DNA from: Sphingobium algorifonticola
Lineage (GTDB): Bacteria; Pseudomonadota; Alphaproteobacteria; Sphingomonadales; Sphingomonadaceae
DNA length: 47,719 nucleotides
Reading direction: 5' to 3'
Assembly (NCBI RefSeq): GCF_004005485.1
Contig: NZ_RZUL01000010.1
Span: 1-47,719, forward strand
In this document: positions 35,547-44,768 of the stretch, in pieces
Layout of the letters: each line of letters begins with the position of its first letter
How positions within the stretch are numbered: position 1 is the first letter of the stretch
Translations under genes and position numbers: made by a program
Notes under the pieces: model-generated
What the model was told of the DNA's origin: nothing
What the model saw: only the letters and a program-made list of their open reading frames with translations
The model's database searches: none

Positions 35547-35560
35547 GAAAGATAGGTGGC
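35547..35560 (+). promoter_or_regulatory. Shared motif GAAAGATAGGTGGC (copy 2)
   Basis: Exact repeat of 29316-29329, 52 bp before the SDR start. It sits within a larger imperfect dyad CTGAA...TTCAG (35545-35566). Candidate operator for the SDR-OYE-SnoaL unit and possibly the divergent lactonase. Confidence 0.5.
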
Positions 35561-35611
35561 CCTTCAGGGCACTTGGCTTAGATATGCACGAGTTGGAGAG
35601 GAGCAGTCGAC

Positions 35612-36373
35612 ATGGCAGGAATGCTTAGCGACAAGGTGATCATCGTGACAGGCGCAGGTAGCGGCATCGGGGAAGCAGCAGCACGCTACTTTGCCGATGA
35701 AGGGGCTTGCATCGTCGCAGCGGGTCGTACGCTCGCATCAGTCGAGCGAGTGACGTCCGATATCATTGCCCAGGGCGGTCACGCCATCGCCTGCCAAGCC
35801 GATGTCGCCGTCAGCGAAGACTGCTGCGCGATGGTGGCGCGCGCAATCGAAGCCTATGGACGGCTGAACGGCGCGTTCAACAACGCTGGCATCGATGGAC
35901 CTCTAATGCCCGCTGCGGATTATCCCGAAGAGGCATTCGATCAAGTCATTGCCACTAATCTGAAAGGCGTATGGAACAGCATGCGCTTCCAAATTCCCGC
36001 AATGCTGGAAGGCGGTGGCGGCAGCATCGTCAACAATGCATCGGGTCTGAGTGAAGTGGGACAGTTCAATATGGTCGCCTATTGTGGCGCGAAAGCCGGT
36101 GTGCTGGGGCTGACCCGGGGCGCCGCGCTGGACTATGGAGCGCGTGGCATCCGGGTCAATGCCCTCTCTCCCGGTGTGATCGAAACGCCGATGATGACCG
36201 GCCAGATGGAGGCTCATCCCGAACTTCGTGAGATGTTGCTCGCCCGCCACCCGATAGGACGGCTGGGATCACCCAAGGAAATCGCCCGCGCCGCGGCCTG
36301 GATGCTGTCGGACGGATCGAGTTTCATGCTGGGTGCAAATGTTGCTTTGGATGGTGGCTATGTTGCATTGTGA
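35612..36373 (+). CDS. Short-chain dehydrogenase/reductase
   Basis: 253 residues. TGAGSGIG (about 13-20), NNAG, the catalytic Tyr and Lys in AYCGAK, and the C-terminal MLGANVALDGGYVAL are all normal for a classical SDR. The gene's stop overlaps the following GTG start by four bases (GTGA). First gene of a three-gene unit with an OYE homologue and a SnoaL-like protein. Confidence 0.91.
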   Translation: MAGMLSDKVIIVTGAGSGIGEAAARYFADEGACIVAAGRTLASVERVTSDIIAQGGHAIACQADVAVSEDCCAMVARAIEAYGRLNGAFNNAGIDGPLMPAADYPEEAFDQVIATNLKGVWNSMRFQIPAMLEGGGGSIVNNASGLSEVGQFNMVAYCGAKAGVLGLTRGAALDYGARGIRVNALSPGVIETPMMTGQMEAHPELREMLLARHPIGRLGSPKEIARAAAWMLSDGSSFMLGANVALDGGYVAL

Positions 36374-37503
36374 AGGCGTTGGGGAAGATCTGCAAAAGGA
36401 CTGTTCGCGTGGCGTCTGAAGCGTTGTTTTCAAAGGTGCGTCTGGGAACGCATCAGTTGAGTAACCGCATTGTAATGGCCCCGATGACTCGTTTGCGCGC
36501 ACCGGATGGCAAGGCCAATGCGATCATGGCCGAATATTATGCGCAACGGGCATCGGCCGGGCTGATCATCACCGAGTGCGTGATGATATCGGACACCAGC
36601 GCCGCCTACATAAACTGTCCTGGCATCTATGGCGATGATTTCATCGACGGATGGCGGCTCGTAACTGACGCCGTGCATGCTGCTGGCGGCAAGATTTTCA
36701 TGCAACTTTGGCATTCGGGCCGGGTCGCGCACACGTCACTGATGCCCGCAGGCGCGGCACCGCTTGCCCCCAGCGCGATCGTCGGGGTGGGCGAATTGCA
36801 CACTCCAACAGGCAAGCAGCCCCTGTCCACACCCCGTGCCCTGTCCATCGAGGAGATTCAGGACATAATCCGTGCTTTCGGCAAAGCCGCGCAGCGGGCG
36901 CGCTTGGCGGGGTTCGATGGCGTTGAGATACACGGCGCGTTCGGCTATCTCATTGATCAGTTTCTACGCGATGGGAGCAACCAGCGTACCGACATCTATG
37001 GCGGTAGCGCAGAAAACCGGACGCGGTTCCTGCTCGGGATCATCACTGCGGTACAGCAGTTCTTCGGGCATGATGTCGGGGTGAAACTGTCACCAGCCAG
37101 TCGCGCACATGGCATGACCGACAGCCGGACCGAAACAACCTTTGCCTATGTGCTGGGCCAGTTGAACGAAGCCGATCTCGCCTATGTCCACATGATGGAA
37201 CCTCTGCCGGGCGACGAAAGCCCTGACCTGCTCCTCGGCGAGACCGTGGCCTTTGCCCGCAAGCATTATGCCGGGCCCCTCTTGGCCAATGGCGGATTCT
37301 CCGGCGAAAGGGCGTCGCTACTGATTGCTCAGGGCGGCGCTGACTTGGTATCCTTCGGTCAAGCGTTCATCGCCAACCCCGATCTTCCAGCCCGCCTCAA
37401 GACAGGAACAGTGCTGTCGATACCCGACTATACGAACGTCTATGGCCTACCAGGCCAGCCGCTGGAAGTCGGCTACACCGATTACGCTGCCGCTTTGGTA
37501 TGA
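36370..37503 (+). CDS. Old yellow enzyme (NADH:flavin oxidoreductase) homologue with altered active site
   Basis: 377 residues from a GTG overlapping the SDR stop; a second GTG at 36409 is an alternative. TIM-barrel OYE features: RIVMAPMTRLRAPDG, MQLWHSGRVAHTSLMP, DQFLRDGSNQRTDIYGGSAENRTRFLLG. The substrate-binding pair, normally His-x-x-His/Asn, reads H188-G-A-F191, so the second residue is Phe. Two FMN-contacting Arg positions read Lys (GVKLSP) and Gln (SFGQAFIANPDL). The following Tyr193 is kept. The protein is probably still a flavoprotein fold but perhaps not a standard enoate reductase. Coupled to the SnoaL gene by an ATGA overlap. Confidence 0.9.
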   Translation: MKALGKICKRTVRVASEALFSKVRLGTHQLSNRIVMAPMTRLRAPDGKANAIMAEYYAQRASAGLIITECVMISDTSAAYINCPGIYGDDFIDGWRLVTDAVHAAGGKIFMQLWHSGRVAHTSLMPAGAAPLAPSAIVGVGELHTPTGKQPLSTPRALSIEEIQDIIRAFGKAAQRARLAGFDGVEIHGAFGYLIDQFLRDGSNQRTDIYGGSAENRTRFLLGIITAVQQFFGHDVGVKLSPASRAHGMTDSRTETTFAYVLGQLNEADLAYVHMMEPLPGDESPDLLLGETVAFARKHYAGPLLANGGFSGERASLLIAQGGADLVSFGQAFIANPDLPARLKTGTVLSIPDYTNVYGLPGQPLEVGYTDYAAALV

Positions 37504-38018
37504 ACGATTCTCGAGACATTGCAGCCCTGATCGAAAAAGATCGACTGACCCAGCTTATCCACGAATTTGGCTGGGGCCTCGATTCGGGAGACTGGGACCT
37601 TTATCGAGCCTGCCTTTGTGACCGCGTCAGGATCGATTTCGAGCGGCTCACCGGCTTTCCCGAAGTGGAAGTTGCAGCCGACGACTGGACCGATTTTGCG
37701 CGGCATGCGCTTGCTCCCGTTCGTCGGCACCATGCTTATAGCAACATTCAGATTACGCTGGATGGTCACAGGGCCAAAGCGCGCGTGCATATGACTGCAC
37801 GCCATTTTCTACCGAGCGACAACGGCGCTGCTCACAACACCCAATACGGATGGTATGATTTCGACTTCGTCTTGATGTCGCAGGGGTGGAAAATCGCCGG
37901 CGTCCGACATTGGTTCCAATGGGTGTCGGGCAATGTCGGACTGTTCGATTTCAGCCGGGAGCCCGTGGCGTCAGCAGTTGCGCGCGTTTTCGATCCGTCA
38001 CGGATGGTTAAGCAATGA
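37500..38018 (+). CDS. SnoaL/NTF2-like protein
   Basis: 172 residues. The cone-shaped NTF2 fold is suggested by the N-terminal IAALIEKDRLTQLIHEFGWGLDSGDWDLYRACLCD helix-pair pattern and the strands HHAYSNIQITLDGHRAKARVHMTARHF, ending WKIAGVRHWFQWV. Such proteins act as small isomerases, dehydratases or hydroxylase partners (SnoaL_4 group). It is coupled to the OYE gene and overlaps the converging LuxR gene by 11 bp at the 3' ends. Specific function unknown. Confidence 0.85.
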   Translation: MNDSRDIAALIEKDRLTQLIHEFGWGLDSGDWDLYRACLCDRVRIDFERLTGFPEVEVAADDWTDFARHALAPVRRHHAYSNIQITLDGHRAKARVHMTARHFLPSDNGAAHNTQYGWYDFDFVLMSQGWKIAGVRHWFQWVSGNVGLFDFSREPVASAVARVFDPSRMVKQ

Positions 38019-40791
38019 GGCCGATCTGCCGAGCCTTGAACACCGCTTCGGAGCGACGGTTGACCCCAAGTTTGCTATAAATCTGCTGGAGATACCATTT
38101 GACCGTGCCGACAGTCAGGCCGGATTCTTCGGCGATTTGCGCATTCATCATGCCCATGGCCACCATGAGCAGGATTTCCGCCTCCCGGTCATTCAGCGCC
38201 TGATATTGCCCCCCTAGCTCCTCCAAATTGACCGACCGGCTGGACGCCAGCACCTTTGGCCGAGCAAAGGAGGCGATGACTCGCTCGTGATATGACGCGA
38301 GCTCGCCAGCCCCGGTGCCGAGACCCAGCTTCATGTGTTCGATCTGCTGCCGCACGGCGCTGTTGGCGTCTGAGAAGATGCGGAGGAACCCGCCCTGCAT
38401 ACCCATATGGAGCGCGCTGCGAAGGGTACGATGACATGCTTTTGGATCACCCAACAAGATCTGGGCATGTGCGAGTTGAAGCGCGAAGCGGATGTTGAGG
38501 CGCGCAAACTGATGCGTCTCGAGAAAGCGCATCCAGCGGCGCAGGATCATATCTACTTCAGAAAGGCGGTTTTCCGCGATAGCCAGATAGGACGCAGCAA
38601 GCACCCGCCCGGCAACGGCACTCGCCTGACCTGGTCCCGGAACGGGCAGATCGCCGCTGGTCACCAGATTGTTCACGATCGACACCCGCCTGACTTCGCC
38701 GATGTTGCCCATCCCGGATAGGATGCGAAGACGATCTAGGATCAGGAATTGGCTAAGCCGATCAAAGTCGCGTGAAAGGGCAATCTCGGCACCTTCATCG
38801 ATAACGCCGAGGGCGGCTTCGGCTGAGATCATCTGCGCAAGACGAACCTTGGTGTAATATCCAGCGATCAGCTGATCCACCAAGCCTATCCGAGTCGAAA
38901 GCGGCAGGAACTCCTCAATCAGCGCATCGGCCTCGATGGCATCGCCACGCTCCAAGGCAAGCTCAGCGAGATGCAGCGCTGGCATGGCTGTAGTCGGATT
39001 GGATCGCCCAACCACATCGATCGCAGTTTCGAAGGCGCCCCCGAAAATGGACTGGGCCTTGGCAAGCTGACCCAACTGCACGTAGCCCGCGCCGATGATG
39101 CAATCATGCCAGATGGTGCCCCAACGATTGTCGTGGCTGACAAATATCACGCGCGCCTTGCCTGACGAACCAAGATTTTGGCAGTTGAACCGCTCACGCT
39201 GTGCATAGAGCAACGAGGTATGGCTGACGGCGCCTTCAAAATAGGAATACTCACCGTCCATCGAGAGCCACTGGTGAGCAAGCGCCTCGGCCTTGACCAT
39301 ATCGTCACTGAGGATTGCAAGCTGCATTTCGCAATAAACCTGCTTGCGCAGGACACGCTCCAGGTCAATCCCCAGCTCAGCCCAGCGGGCCGCCGACACG
39401 CCACTGGTAAGCGCCGCCTTGACATTGCGCAGGATGCGTTGCGCCTCGCCAAATTGCCACGTCAGCGTGAGAGTGTAGGCACGCTCCAGCTGTAGTTCAG
39501 GATAGTCGATGAGCAGTTCTTCGGGCAGTTCAGCGGCATAACGCAACAGCGTGCCCTCGCGGCCTGACTGGATCAGCTTGGGCGCAACTTTGCTAAGCAA
39601 TTGCGCTGTCGCTTCCGGGTCTCCTGCGGCAAAACTGTGCTTTAGCGCCCGCGCCGGATAACCCCGCTTGCAAAACCAGCTTGCTGCGCGCTGGTGCAGC
39701 ATTGCCTTGCGTGCGGGGTCGCGACGCGTGACGAGAGCGGCTACCGATTCAGCAAAAATCTGATGAAATCTGAACCAGCCGGGTTCGCCGACACGCATGA
39801 TAAACAACTGTAGCCCCTCGATCTCGCCAATGCGCTCGGCGCTGTCCGACCTGTCGAGTACATGGTCACACAGTTCGGCGGAGAACTCACCGAGTACGCC
39901 GGAATCGGCCACGAACTCGGCAAGTGCTTGCGGCAGGTTCTCGAAAACCTCGTCGCGCAAGAACTCAGCGACAGCTGAGCCGGGCAAAAGTTGCGGATAT
40001 TCGCGAATGCCGCCCTGCCCCGCAGTCAGCGCAATCAGCCTGAGGCCGACCGGCCAACCTTCGGTACGGGCATAAAAACTTTCAATCTGCCCGGTATCCA
40101 GGGTCGATCCCATTGCCTGTTCGAGAAACATCGCAGCTTCGTGTTTGTTAAATTTGAGCTCTTCCAGCCCAATTTCGCCGATAAGTCCCTGAGCACGCAG
40201 TTTAGCCAAGCGAATGGCCGGAACCGAGCGCGAGCCGATGACGACATGCAGGTATCGGCTGGACGAATTAACCAACTGCGAAATCGACTGACGCACATCG
40301 GTGTCGCTCACGCAATGGAGATCGTCGATAAACAATATTGTTCGGCGCTCACTGTGTTCGACTGCATTAAGAATAGCAATAGTCGCGGACTTCAGGTCGA
40401 GATCAACCTTATAGTCCGGCGTGACCTTCAACCGCTCGCTGATCCCGGGGTTGCTGCGTATCAGCGAGGAAACCAAGTGGTTGGCGAAGAGCAGCTTGTC
40501 GTCATCGCTGTCATCCAGTGTGAGCCAGGCAACGGTTTCACCGCTGGCCTTGAGATCGGCATAGCAAAGACAGAGCAGCGTCGTCTTGCCATAGCCTGCG
40601 GGCGCCACCACAATGGTAGCGGCCAGGCTCAAAGCCGACTTGATCCGCTGGGCCAAACCCACCCGCTCGATCAGGTCGACGCCATGCGTCTTTGGGGGCG
40701 CAAGCTTTGCTGCCAGTATATATCCCGACAATCCGGCCTGGACGGTTTCTGGCTTGGACTTCAATGCGCCGGTTCCTTCTCGTAGCCTCAC
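38008..40791 (-). CDS. MalT-type (LAL-like) ATP-dependent LuxR-family transcriptional regulator
   Basis: 927 residues from a GTG overlapping the preceding stop (GTGA). An N-terminal STAND-type NTPase has Walker A APAGYGKTTL (63-72) and Walker B ILFIDDLHC. A long helical/TPR-like sensor region follows (about 330-840). A C-terminal LuxR HTH covers about 865-925 (LNDREAEILLMVAMGMMNAQIAEESGLTVGTVKWYLQQIYSKLGV). MalT-type proteins are inducer- and ATP-dependent activators. Located amid region 2, it is the best candidate activator of the surrounding operons. It is cotranscribed with, and downstream of, the RibB-like gene. The inducer is unknown. Confidence 0.93.
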   Translation of the reverse strand: MRLREGTGALKSKPETVQAGLSGYILAAKLAPPKTHGVDLIERVGLAQRIKSALSLAATIVVAPAGYGKTTLLCLCYADLKASGETVAWLTLDDSDDDKLLFANHLVSSLIRSNPGISERLKVTPDYKVDLDLKSATIAILNAVEHSERRTILFIDDLHCVSDTDVRQSISQLVNSSSRYLHVVIGSRSVPAIRLAKLRAQGLIGEIGLEELKFNKHEAAMFLEQAMGSTLDTGQIESFYARTEGWPVGLRLIALTAGQGGIREYPQLLPGSAVAEFLRDEVFENLPQALAEFVADSGVLGEFSAELCDHVLDRSDSAERIGEIEGLQLFIMRVGEPGWFRFHQIFAESVAALVTRRDPARKAMLHQRAASWFCKRGYPARALKHSFAAGDPEATAQLLSKVAPKLIQSGREGTLLRYAAELPEELLIDYPELQLERAYTLTLTWQFGEAQRILRNVKAALTSGVSAARWAELGIDLERVLRKQVYCEMQLAILSDDMVKAEALAHQWLSMDGEYSYFEGAVSHTSLLYAQRERFNCQNLGSSGKARVIFVSHDNRWGTIWHDCIIGAGYVQLGQLAKAQSIFGGAFETAIDVVGRSNPTTAMPALHLAELALERGDAIEADALIEEFLPLSTRIGLVDQLIAGYYTKVRLAQMISAEAALGVIDEGAEIALSRDFDRLSQFLILDRLRILSGMGNIGEVRRVSIVNNLVTSGDLPVPGPGQASAVAGRVLAASYLAIAENRLSEVDMILRRWMRFLETHQFARLNIRFALQLAHAQILLGDPKACHRTLRSALHMGMQGGFLRIFSDANSAVRQQIEHMKLGLGTGAGELASYHERVIASFARPKVLASSRSVNLEELGGQYQALNDREAEILLMVAMGMMNAQIAEESGLTVGTVKWYLQQIYSKLGVNRRSEAVFKARQIGLIA

Positions 40792-41453
40792 GCAAAATGG
40801 CTGAGTTCAAGACCGCTGTCCAACACCGGAATCACCGGCTGCCGCCGACTGGTTGCGAGGGCATCGGCATCCACCACTGCATTGCCTCTCCGCACCAGCA
40901 GCGGGCAGCCCAGATGCCGGGCAAGCCTGACTGCGTAAGTCCAAGAGGCCACTTCGCCTTCGTTATCCAAAATATCGCACCAAGCAATTACCTCAGCACC
41001 GTTGGTGCGGCCCTCATGATCAAGCGCGATCGAGACCAGTTCAAGCGCGCCGGGTGCATCTTCGCGAATAACAGCCGGCATGATATGCCCTGGTGTGACG
41101 AGATTTTCAGGCTGGGTATCCGGCGCACCCAAAACATGCAGAGTCAGTGCTCGTTCGGCGGCGGAGATCCCGGTTTCGCTGCACCGCGTCGCCTCGACGC
41201 TGGCCATATAGGGTGACGCGGCCCGTTCTGGAGAGATCGCTGCCATGGGCTGGAGGCCGAGAGCAAAGGCTCGGCTTGGCCGCATCGCCGCCGAGATCAG
41301 CCCCCGCCCGTGCTTGGCCATGAGATTGACGTCTGCCGCCGCAATGCCTTTCGCCGCCCGGACGAACAGCGCGCGTCCGCGACGCTCAAGCGCATCATGA
41401 TCGACCAACATTGAAAGGCGGCTGGAAGGCCTGTCCCGCAACAGCATATTCAT
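40788..41453 (-). CDS. Degenerate 3,4-dihydroxy-2-butanone-4-phosphate synthase (RibB)-like protein
   Basis: 221 residues from the ATG at 41453 (GAAGGAGCGGAG in front); the longer frame to 41687 is spurious. The RibB fold is recognisable from NLMAKHGRGLI (43-53), TGISAAERALTLHVL (94-108) and TPGHIMP (120-126). The active-site acidic loop (DDEDRENEGD in E. coli) is replaced by VDHDALERRGR (17-27). The GGHTEA motif is replaced by PGALEL (134-139), losing the metal-binding Glu and His. It is therefore unlikely to make the riboflavin precursor. First gene of a unit with the MalT-type regulator, overlapping it by four bases; a ligand-sensing or novel catalytic role is possible. Confidence 0.8.
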   Translation of the reverse strand: MNMLLRDRPSSRLSMLVDHDALERRGRALFVRAAKGIAAADVNLMAKHGRGLISAAMRPSRAFALGLQPMAAISPERAASPYMASVEATRCSETGISAAERALTLHVLGAPDTQPENLVTPGHIMPAVIREDAPGALELVSIALDHEGRTNGAEVIAWCDILDNEGEVASWTYAVRLARHLGCPLLVRRGNAVVDADALATSRRQPVIPVLDSGLELSHFA

Positions 41454-41870
41454 AATCTCCGCTCCTTCATTCTGGTCCGCATCTTGCGTTGGCCGGCATC
41501 GGCCAACTGCGGATCTCCAGTGCATGCATATCTTCGAATCGCACGATGCGGACCCGCCAAAGGTTAGGTGCGCTGACCAGAACATTGGGCGAAGTGCCGG
41601 TGACGGAAACACGAGGAAACGTACTGCCATGCAGCACGAAGAAGCGATTCGTTCGAAAAGCAATATAGCGGCTGACGGCGCTGCCATGGCGCGCTATCGT
41701 GCAATGGACCTGCCATCGCCGCTCGCCTGCTTGAATGCGATCGCTGTGATCGCATGCGTAGTCGATGCTGCAACTAAATGTGACAGCCAGCGCATTATTG
41801 CCGGGCGGGTTACGGCGACCGACCATTTGGACAGCGCTTGGCCTATCGTCCATTGCACCGGACGCTACCA
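41454..41870. promoter_or_regulatory. Divergent promoter region between the RibB-like gene and mhpD
   Basis: 417 bp with no supportable gene; frames on both strands lack starts and family features. It contains the perfect dyad at 41735-41755 and a degenerate relative of the shared motif, AAAGGTTAGGTG at 41559-41570. Confidence 0.5.
41735..41755. promoter_or_regulatory. Perfect 8-bp-arm inverted repeat (operator candidate)
   Basis: Arms ATGCGATC and GATCGCAT separated by GCTGT. The arms match perfectly and the site is centred about 126 bp before the mhpD start. Size and symmetry suit a homodimeric regulator. No gene for a matching repressor is adjacent; the TetR protein at 45711 is one candidate by proximity only. 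Confidence 0.5.
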
Positions 41871-42665
41871 ATGACTGCGGCGTTGTTGGCAAACCTGTCT
41901 GCTGAACTGTACACGGCGCTCCGCAGGCGCGAGGTGCTCACACCCTTGGTGCAGCGTCACTCCGATCTCGATATCGAACAGGCATATGCGGTTTCGTTGG
42001 GCTTCCTCCAGCGGCGCCTTGCCGACGGTGAGCGGGTCGTCGGCAAAAAAATCGGCGTCACCAGCAAGGCCGTGCAGGACATGCTTGGTGTGCACCAACC
42101 AGACTTCGGTTTCCTCACCGACTGGATGCAAGTGCATGGAGATATCGACATCCACGCCAAAGCCCTTATCGCACCACGGGCCGAAGCAGAGATCGCCTTC
42201 ATTCTGCGCGATTCCTTGAGAGGCCCGGGCATCACCGCCGCCGACGTGCTGGCGGCGACTGCGAGCATCGCCCCCTGCTTCGAGATCGTCGACAGCCGGA
42301 TTCGCGATTGGAAGATATCGATTGTCGATACGATAGCAGACAATGCGTCTTGTGGCGTGTTCGTGCTGGGAGAGGAACGGCTCGATCCCGCACCACTGAG
42401 CCTGCCGGACCTGCATGTCACAGTCAGCAAGAACGGCAAGCCAATCTCTGAAGGGTTTGGATCGGCGGTGCAGGGCGACCCTGCCGAAGCCGTAGCTTGG
42501 CTCGCCAACACACTGGGCGGGTTTGGCGTCTGTCTCGATGCAGGCGACATCATCCTGTCGGGAAGTCTCGTTCCGCTCGCCCCAGCTGTCGCCGGCGATG
42601 TTTTCGAAATGATCCTGACTGACCGGGGGCAAGCGATCGGCTCCTGCATCGCCCGATTTATCTGA
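41871..42665 (+). CDS. mhpD: 2-keto-4-pentenoate hydratase
   Basis: 264 residues from the ATG at 41871 (MTAALLANLSAEL); the frame upstream to 41838 has no ribosome-binding site. MhpD/DmpE signature features: VGKKIGVTSKAVQDMLGVHQPDFGFL, the metal-binding Glu residues in APRAEAEIAFIL, and EIVDSRIRDWKISIVDTIADNASCGVFVLG. Adds water to 2-hydroxypenta-2,4-dienoate to give 4-hydroxy-2-oxovalerate. First of three genes for the complete lower meta-cleavage pathway; the next starts 12 bp downstream. Confidence 0.93.
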   Translation: MTAALLANLSAELYTALRRREVLTPLVQRHSDLDIEQAYAVSLGFLQRRLADGERVVGKKIGVTSKAVQDMLGVHQPDFGFLTDWMQVHGDIDIHAKALIAPRAEAEIAFILRDSLRGPGITAADVLAATASIAPCFEIVDSRIRDWKISIVDTIADNASCGVFVLGEERLDPAPLSLPDLHVTVSKNGKPISEGFGSAVQGDPAEAVAWLANTLGGFGVCLDAGDIILSGSLVPLAPAVAGDVFEMILTDRGQAIGSCIARFI

Positions 42666-42677
42666 AGGAATATTGGC

Positions 42678-43631
42678 ATGGTACGCGTCAAGGCAGCAAT
42701 CATCGGGTCCGGCAACATCGGCACAGACCTGATGATCAAAATGATCAGATACCCGCAAAACATGGAACTTGTTGCCGTGGTCGGCATAGACCCAGCCTCT
42801 GAAGGGCTGGCCATGGCCCGCGAGCACGGCATCGCGACGACGCACGATGGCATTGAGGGACTTAGGCGATTACCCTGTTATGCGGAGATCGGTATCGCAT
42901 TCGATGCAACCAGCGCCTATGCACACAAGGTCCATGACGCAGCGTTGCGGGCCGACGGCATTCAGGTGGTGGACTTGACTCCCGCCGCCATTGGCCCGTT
43001 CACCGTGCCGCCGGTCAACATCGACGCACATCTGGACCAGCCCAATGTCAACATGGTGACCTGCGGTGGACAGGCCACCATCCCCATGGTCGCAGCTGTT
43101 ACCCGCGTTTCCGACAAGGTGCATTATGCCGAAATCGTGGCCTCTGTGTCGTCGCGCTCTGCGGGACCCGGAACGCGGGCCAATATCGACGAGTTTACGC
43201 GCACCACGGCCCGCGCGATCGAAGTGGTGGGGGGCGCCGCGCGCGGCAAAGCGATCATCATCCTCAACCCCGCCGAACCGCCGATGATTATGCGCGATAC
43301 CGTTTTTACGCTCAGTGAGGGTGGTACCGAAGAAGCGATCCGTCAATCGGTGGCGGAAATGGTATGCGAAGTGCAGAAATATGTGCCCGGCTATCGGCTG
43401 AAGCAGGAGGTGCAGTTCGAGCGTTTCGGCGGCAACGCCCCGCTGCGGATTCCCGGCATGGGCGAGTTTACGGGTATCAAATCCATGATCATGCTCGAGG
43501 TCGAAGGCGCCGGCGACTATCTGCCAAGCTATTCGGGAAACCTCGACATAATGACCGCTGCCGCCAAGGCAACGGGCGAATTGATTGCCGCAAGGCGGAT
43601 GGCGCTCGTCCACACCGGAAAGGCAGCATGA
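42678..43631 (+). CDS. mhpF: Acetaldehyde dehydrogenase (acylating)
   Basis: 317 residues, standard for MhpF/DmpF. NAD-binding [15 protein letters not shown] at the N-terminus; the catalytic Cys in [16 protein letters not shown] (about residue 132); [17 protein letters not shown]. Converts acetaldehyde, NAD and CoA to acetyl-CoA. Forms a channelling complex with the aldolase encoded next, whose start overlaps this stop (ATGA). Confidence 0.96.
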   Translation: MVRVKAAIIGSGNIGTDLMIKMIRYPQNMELVAVVGIDPASEGLAMAREHGIATTHDGIEGLRRLPCYAEIGIAFDATSAYAHKVHDAALRADGIQVVDLTPAAIGPFTVPPVNIDAHLDQPNVNMVTCGGQATIPMVAAVTRVSDKVHYAEIVASVSSRSAGPGTRANIDEFTRTTARAIEVVGGAARGKAIIILNPAEPPMIMRDTVFTLSEGGTEEAIRQSVAEMVCEVQKYVPGYRLKQEVQFERFGGNAPLRIPGMGEFTGIKSMIMLEVEGAGDYLPSYSGNLDIMTAAAKATGELIAARRMALVHTGKAA

Positions 43632-44671
43632 TGACAGATTTTCATGTTGATGCGGGCGCCAAGCTTTACATCCAGGACGTAACACTGCGCGATGGCATGC
43701 ACGCCATTCGGCACATGTACGGCATCGAGCATGTCCGAGCGATTGCGACCGCGATCGAGGCGGCCGGGGTAGACGCTATAGAGGTAGCGCACGGCGACGG
43801 ACTGTCCGGCGCCAGCTTCAATTACGGCTTTGGCGCGCACACCGATTGGGAATGGCTCGAGGCGGTTGCAGACGTGCTCGATAAGTGTGTTCTGACCACA
43901 TTGATCCTGCCCGGTGTCGGCACCGTCGAGGAACTGCGGCGCGCCCACGCCATCGGGGTCCGATCTGTCCGTGTCGCGACGCATTGCACGGAGGCGGACG
44001 TTGCAAAGCAGCATATTGGCATAGCACGAGATCTGGGCATGGACGTCGCCGGGTTCCTGATGATGAGCCACATGATTGAACCGGACGCCTTGGCGCAACA
44101 GGCGCTGTTAATGGAGAGCTTTGGCGCGCATTGCATCTACGTCACCGACAGTGGCGGCGCTCTCGACATGGACGGTGTCCGCGCGCGTTTCGAGGCCTAT
44201 GACCGGGTGCTTAAACCGCAAACCCAGCGCGGCATCCATGCGCATCATAATCTTTCGCTCGGTGTCGCCAATTCCCTTGTCGCTGCGCAATGCGGAGCTG
44301 TCCGCATAGACGCCTCGCTCACCGGCATGGGCGCAGGCGCAGGGAATGCACCGCTTGAGGTGTTCGTCGCCGCTGCAGATCGCAAGGGCTGGAACCACGG
44401 ATGCAACGTCAAGTTACTGATGGACGCCGCAGAGGATCTGGTGAGACCACTTCAGGATCGCCCGGTACGTGTAGACCGCGAAACGCTGAGCCTGGGCTAT
44501 GCCGGTGTCTACTCCAGCTTTCTGCGTCACGCAGAAAGGGCGAGCGAAACATACGGCATCGATACCCGCGAGATTCTGCTGGAACTGGGGCGGCGAAAGA
44601 TGGTCGGCGGCCAAGAGGACATGATTGTCGATGTCGCTCTGGACATGCTTTCGGCGCGCGCGATGGCTTGA
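43628..44671 (+). CDS. mhpE: 4-hydroxy-2-oxovalerate aldolase
   Basis: 347 residues from the ATG at 43628; the frame upstream to 43364 lies inside mhpF. HMGL-like TIM barrel: [12 protein letters not shown] near the N-terminus (catalytic Arg, metal Asp, His), [10 protein letters not shown], and the His pair in [13 protein letters not shown]. The C-terminal communication domain carries [10 protein letters not shown]. Splits 4-hydroxy-2-oxovalerate into pyruvate and acetaldehyde and passes the latter to MhpF. Final gene of the mhpDFE operon. Confidence 0.96.
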   Translation: MMTDFHVDAGAKLYIQDVTLRDGMHAIRHMYGIEHVRAIATAIEAAGVDAIEVAHGDGLSGASFNYGFGAHTDWEWLEAVADVLDKCVLTTLILPGVGTVEELRRAHAIGVRSVRVATHCTEADVAKQHIGIARDLGMDVAGFLMMSHMIEPDALAQQALLMESFGAHCIYVTDSGGALDMDGVRARFEAYDRVLKPQTQRGIHAHHNLSLGVANSLVAAQCGAVRIDASLTGMGAGAGNAPLEVFVAAADRKGWNHGCNVKLLMDAAEDLVRPLQDRPVRVDRETLSLGYAGVYSSFLRHAERASETYGIDTREILLELGRRKMVGGQEDMIVDVALDMLSARAMA

Positions 44672-44768
44672 TCGTTTTTCGACCGCACGGCATGCCTTTG
44701 AATTATACAACAGACGCACGATGGGGAACACGCAGGCTCCTTGCAGACTCAAGGCTGGGCTGGGCAAA

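Noticed and set aside
41524..41874. 116-codon plus-strand frame in the divergent promoter
   Set aside because: No ribosome-binding site or family pattern; it covers the dyad and promoter region and overlaps the mhpD start.
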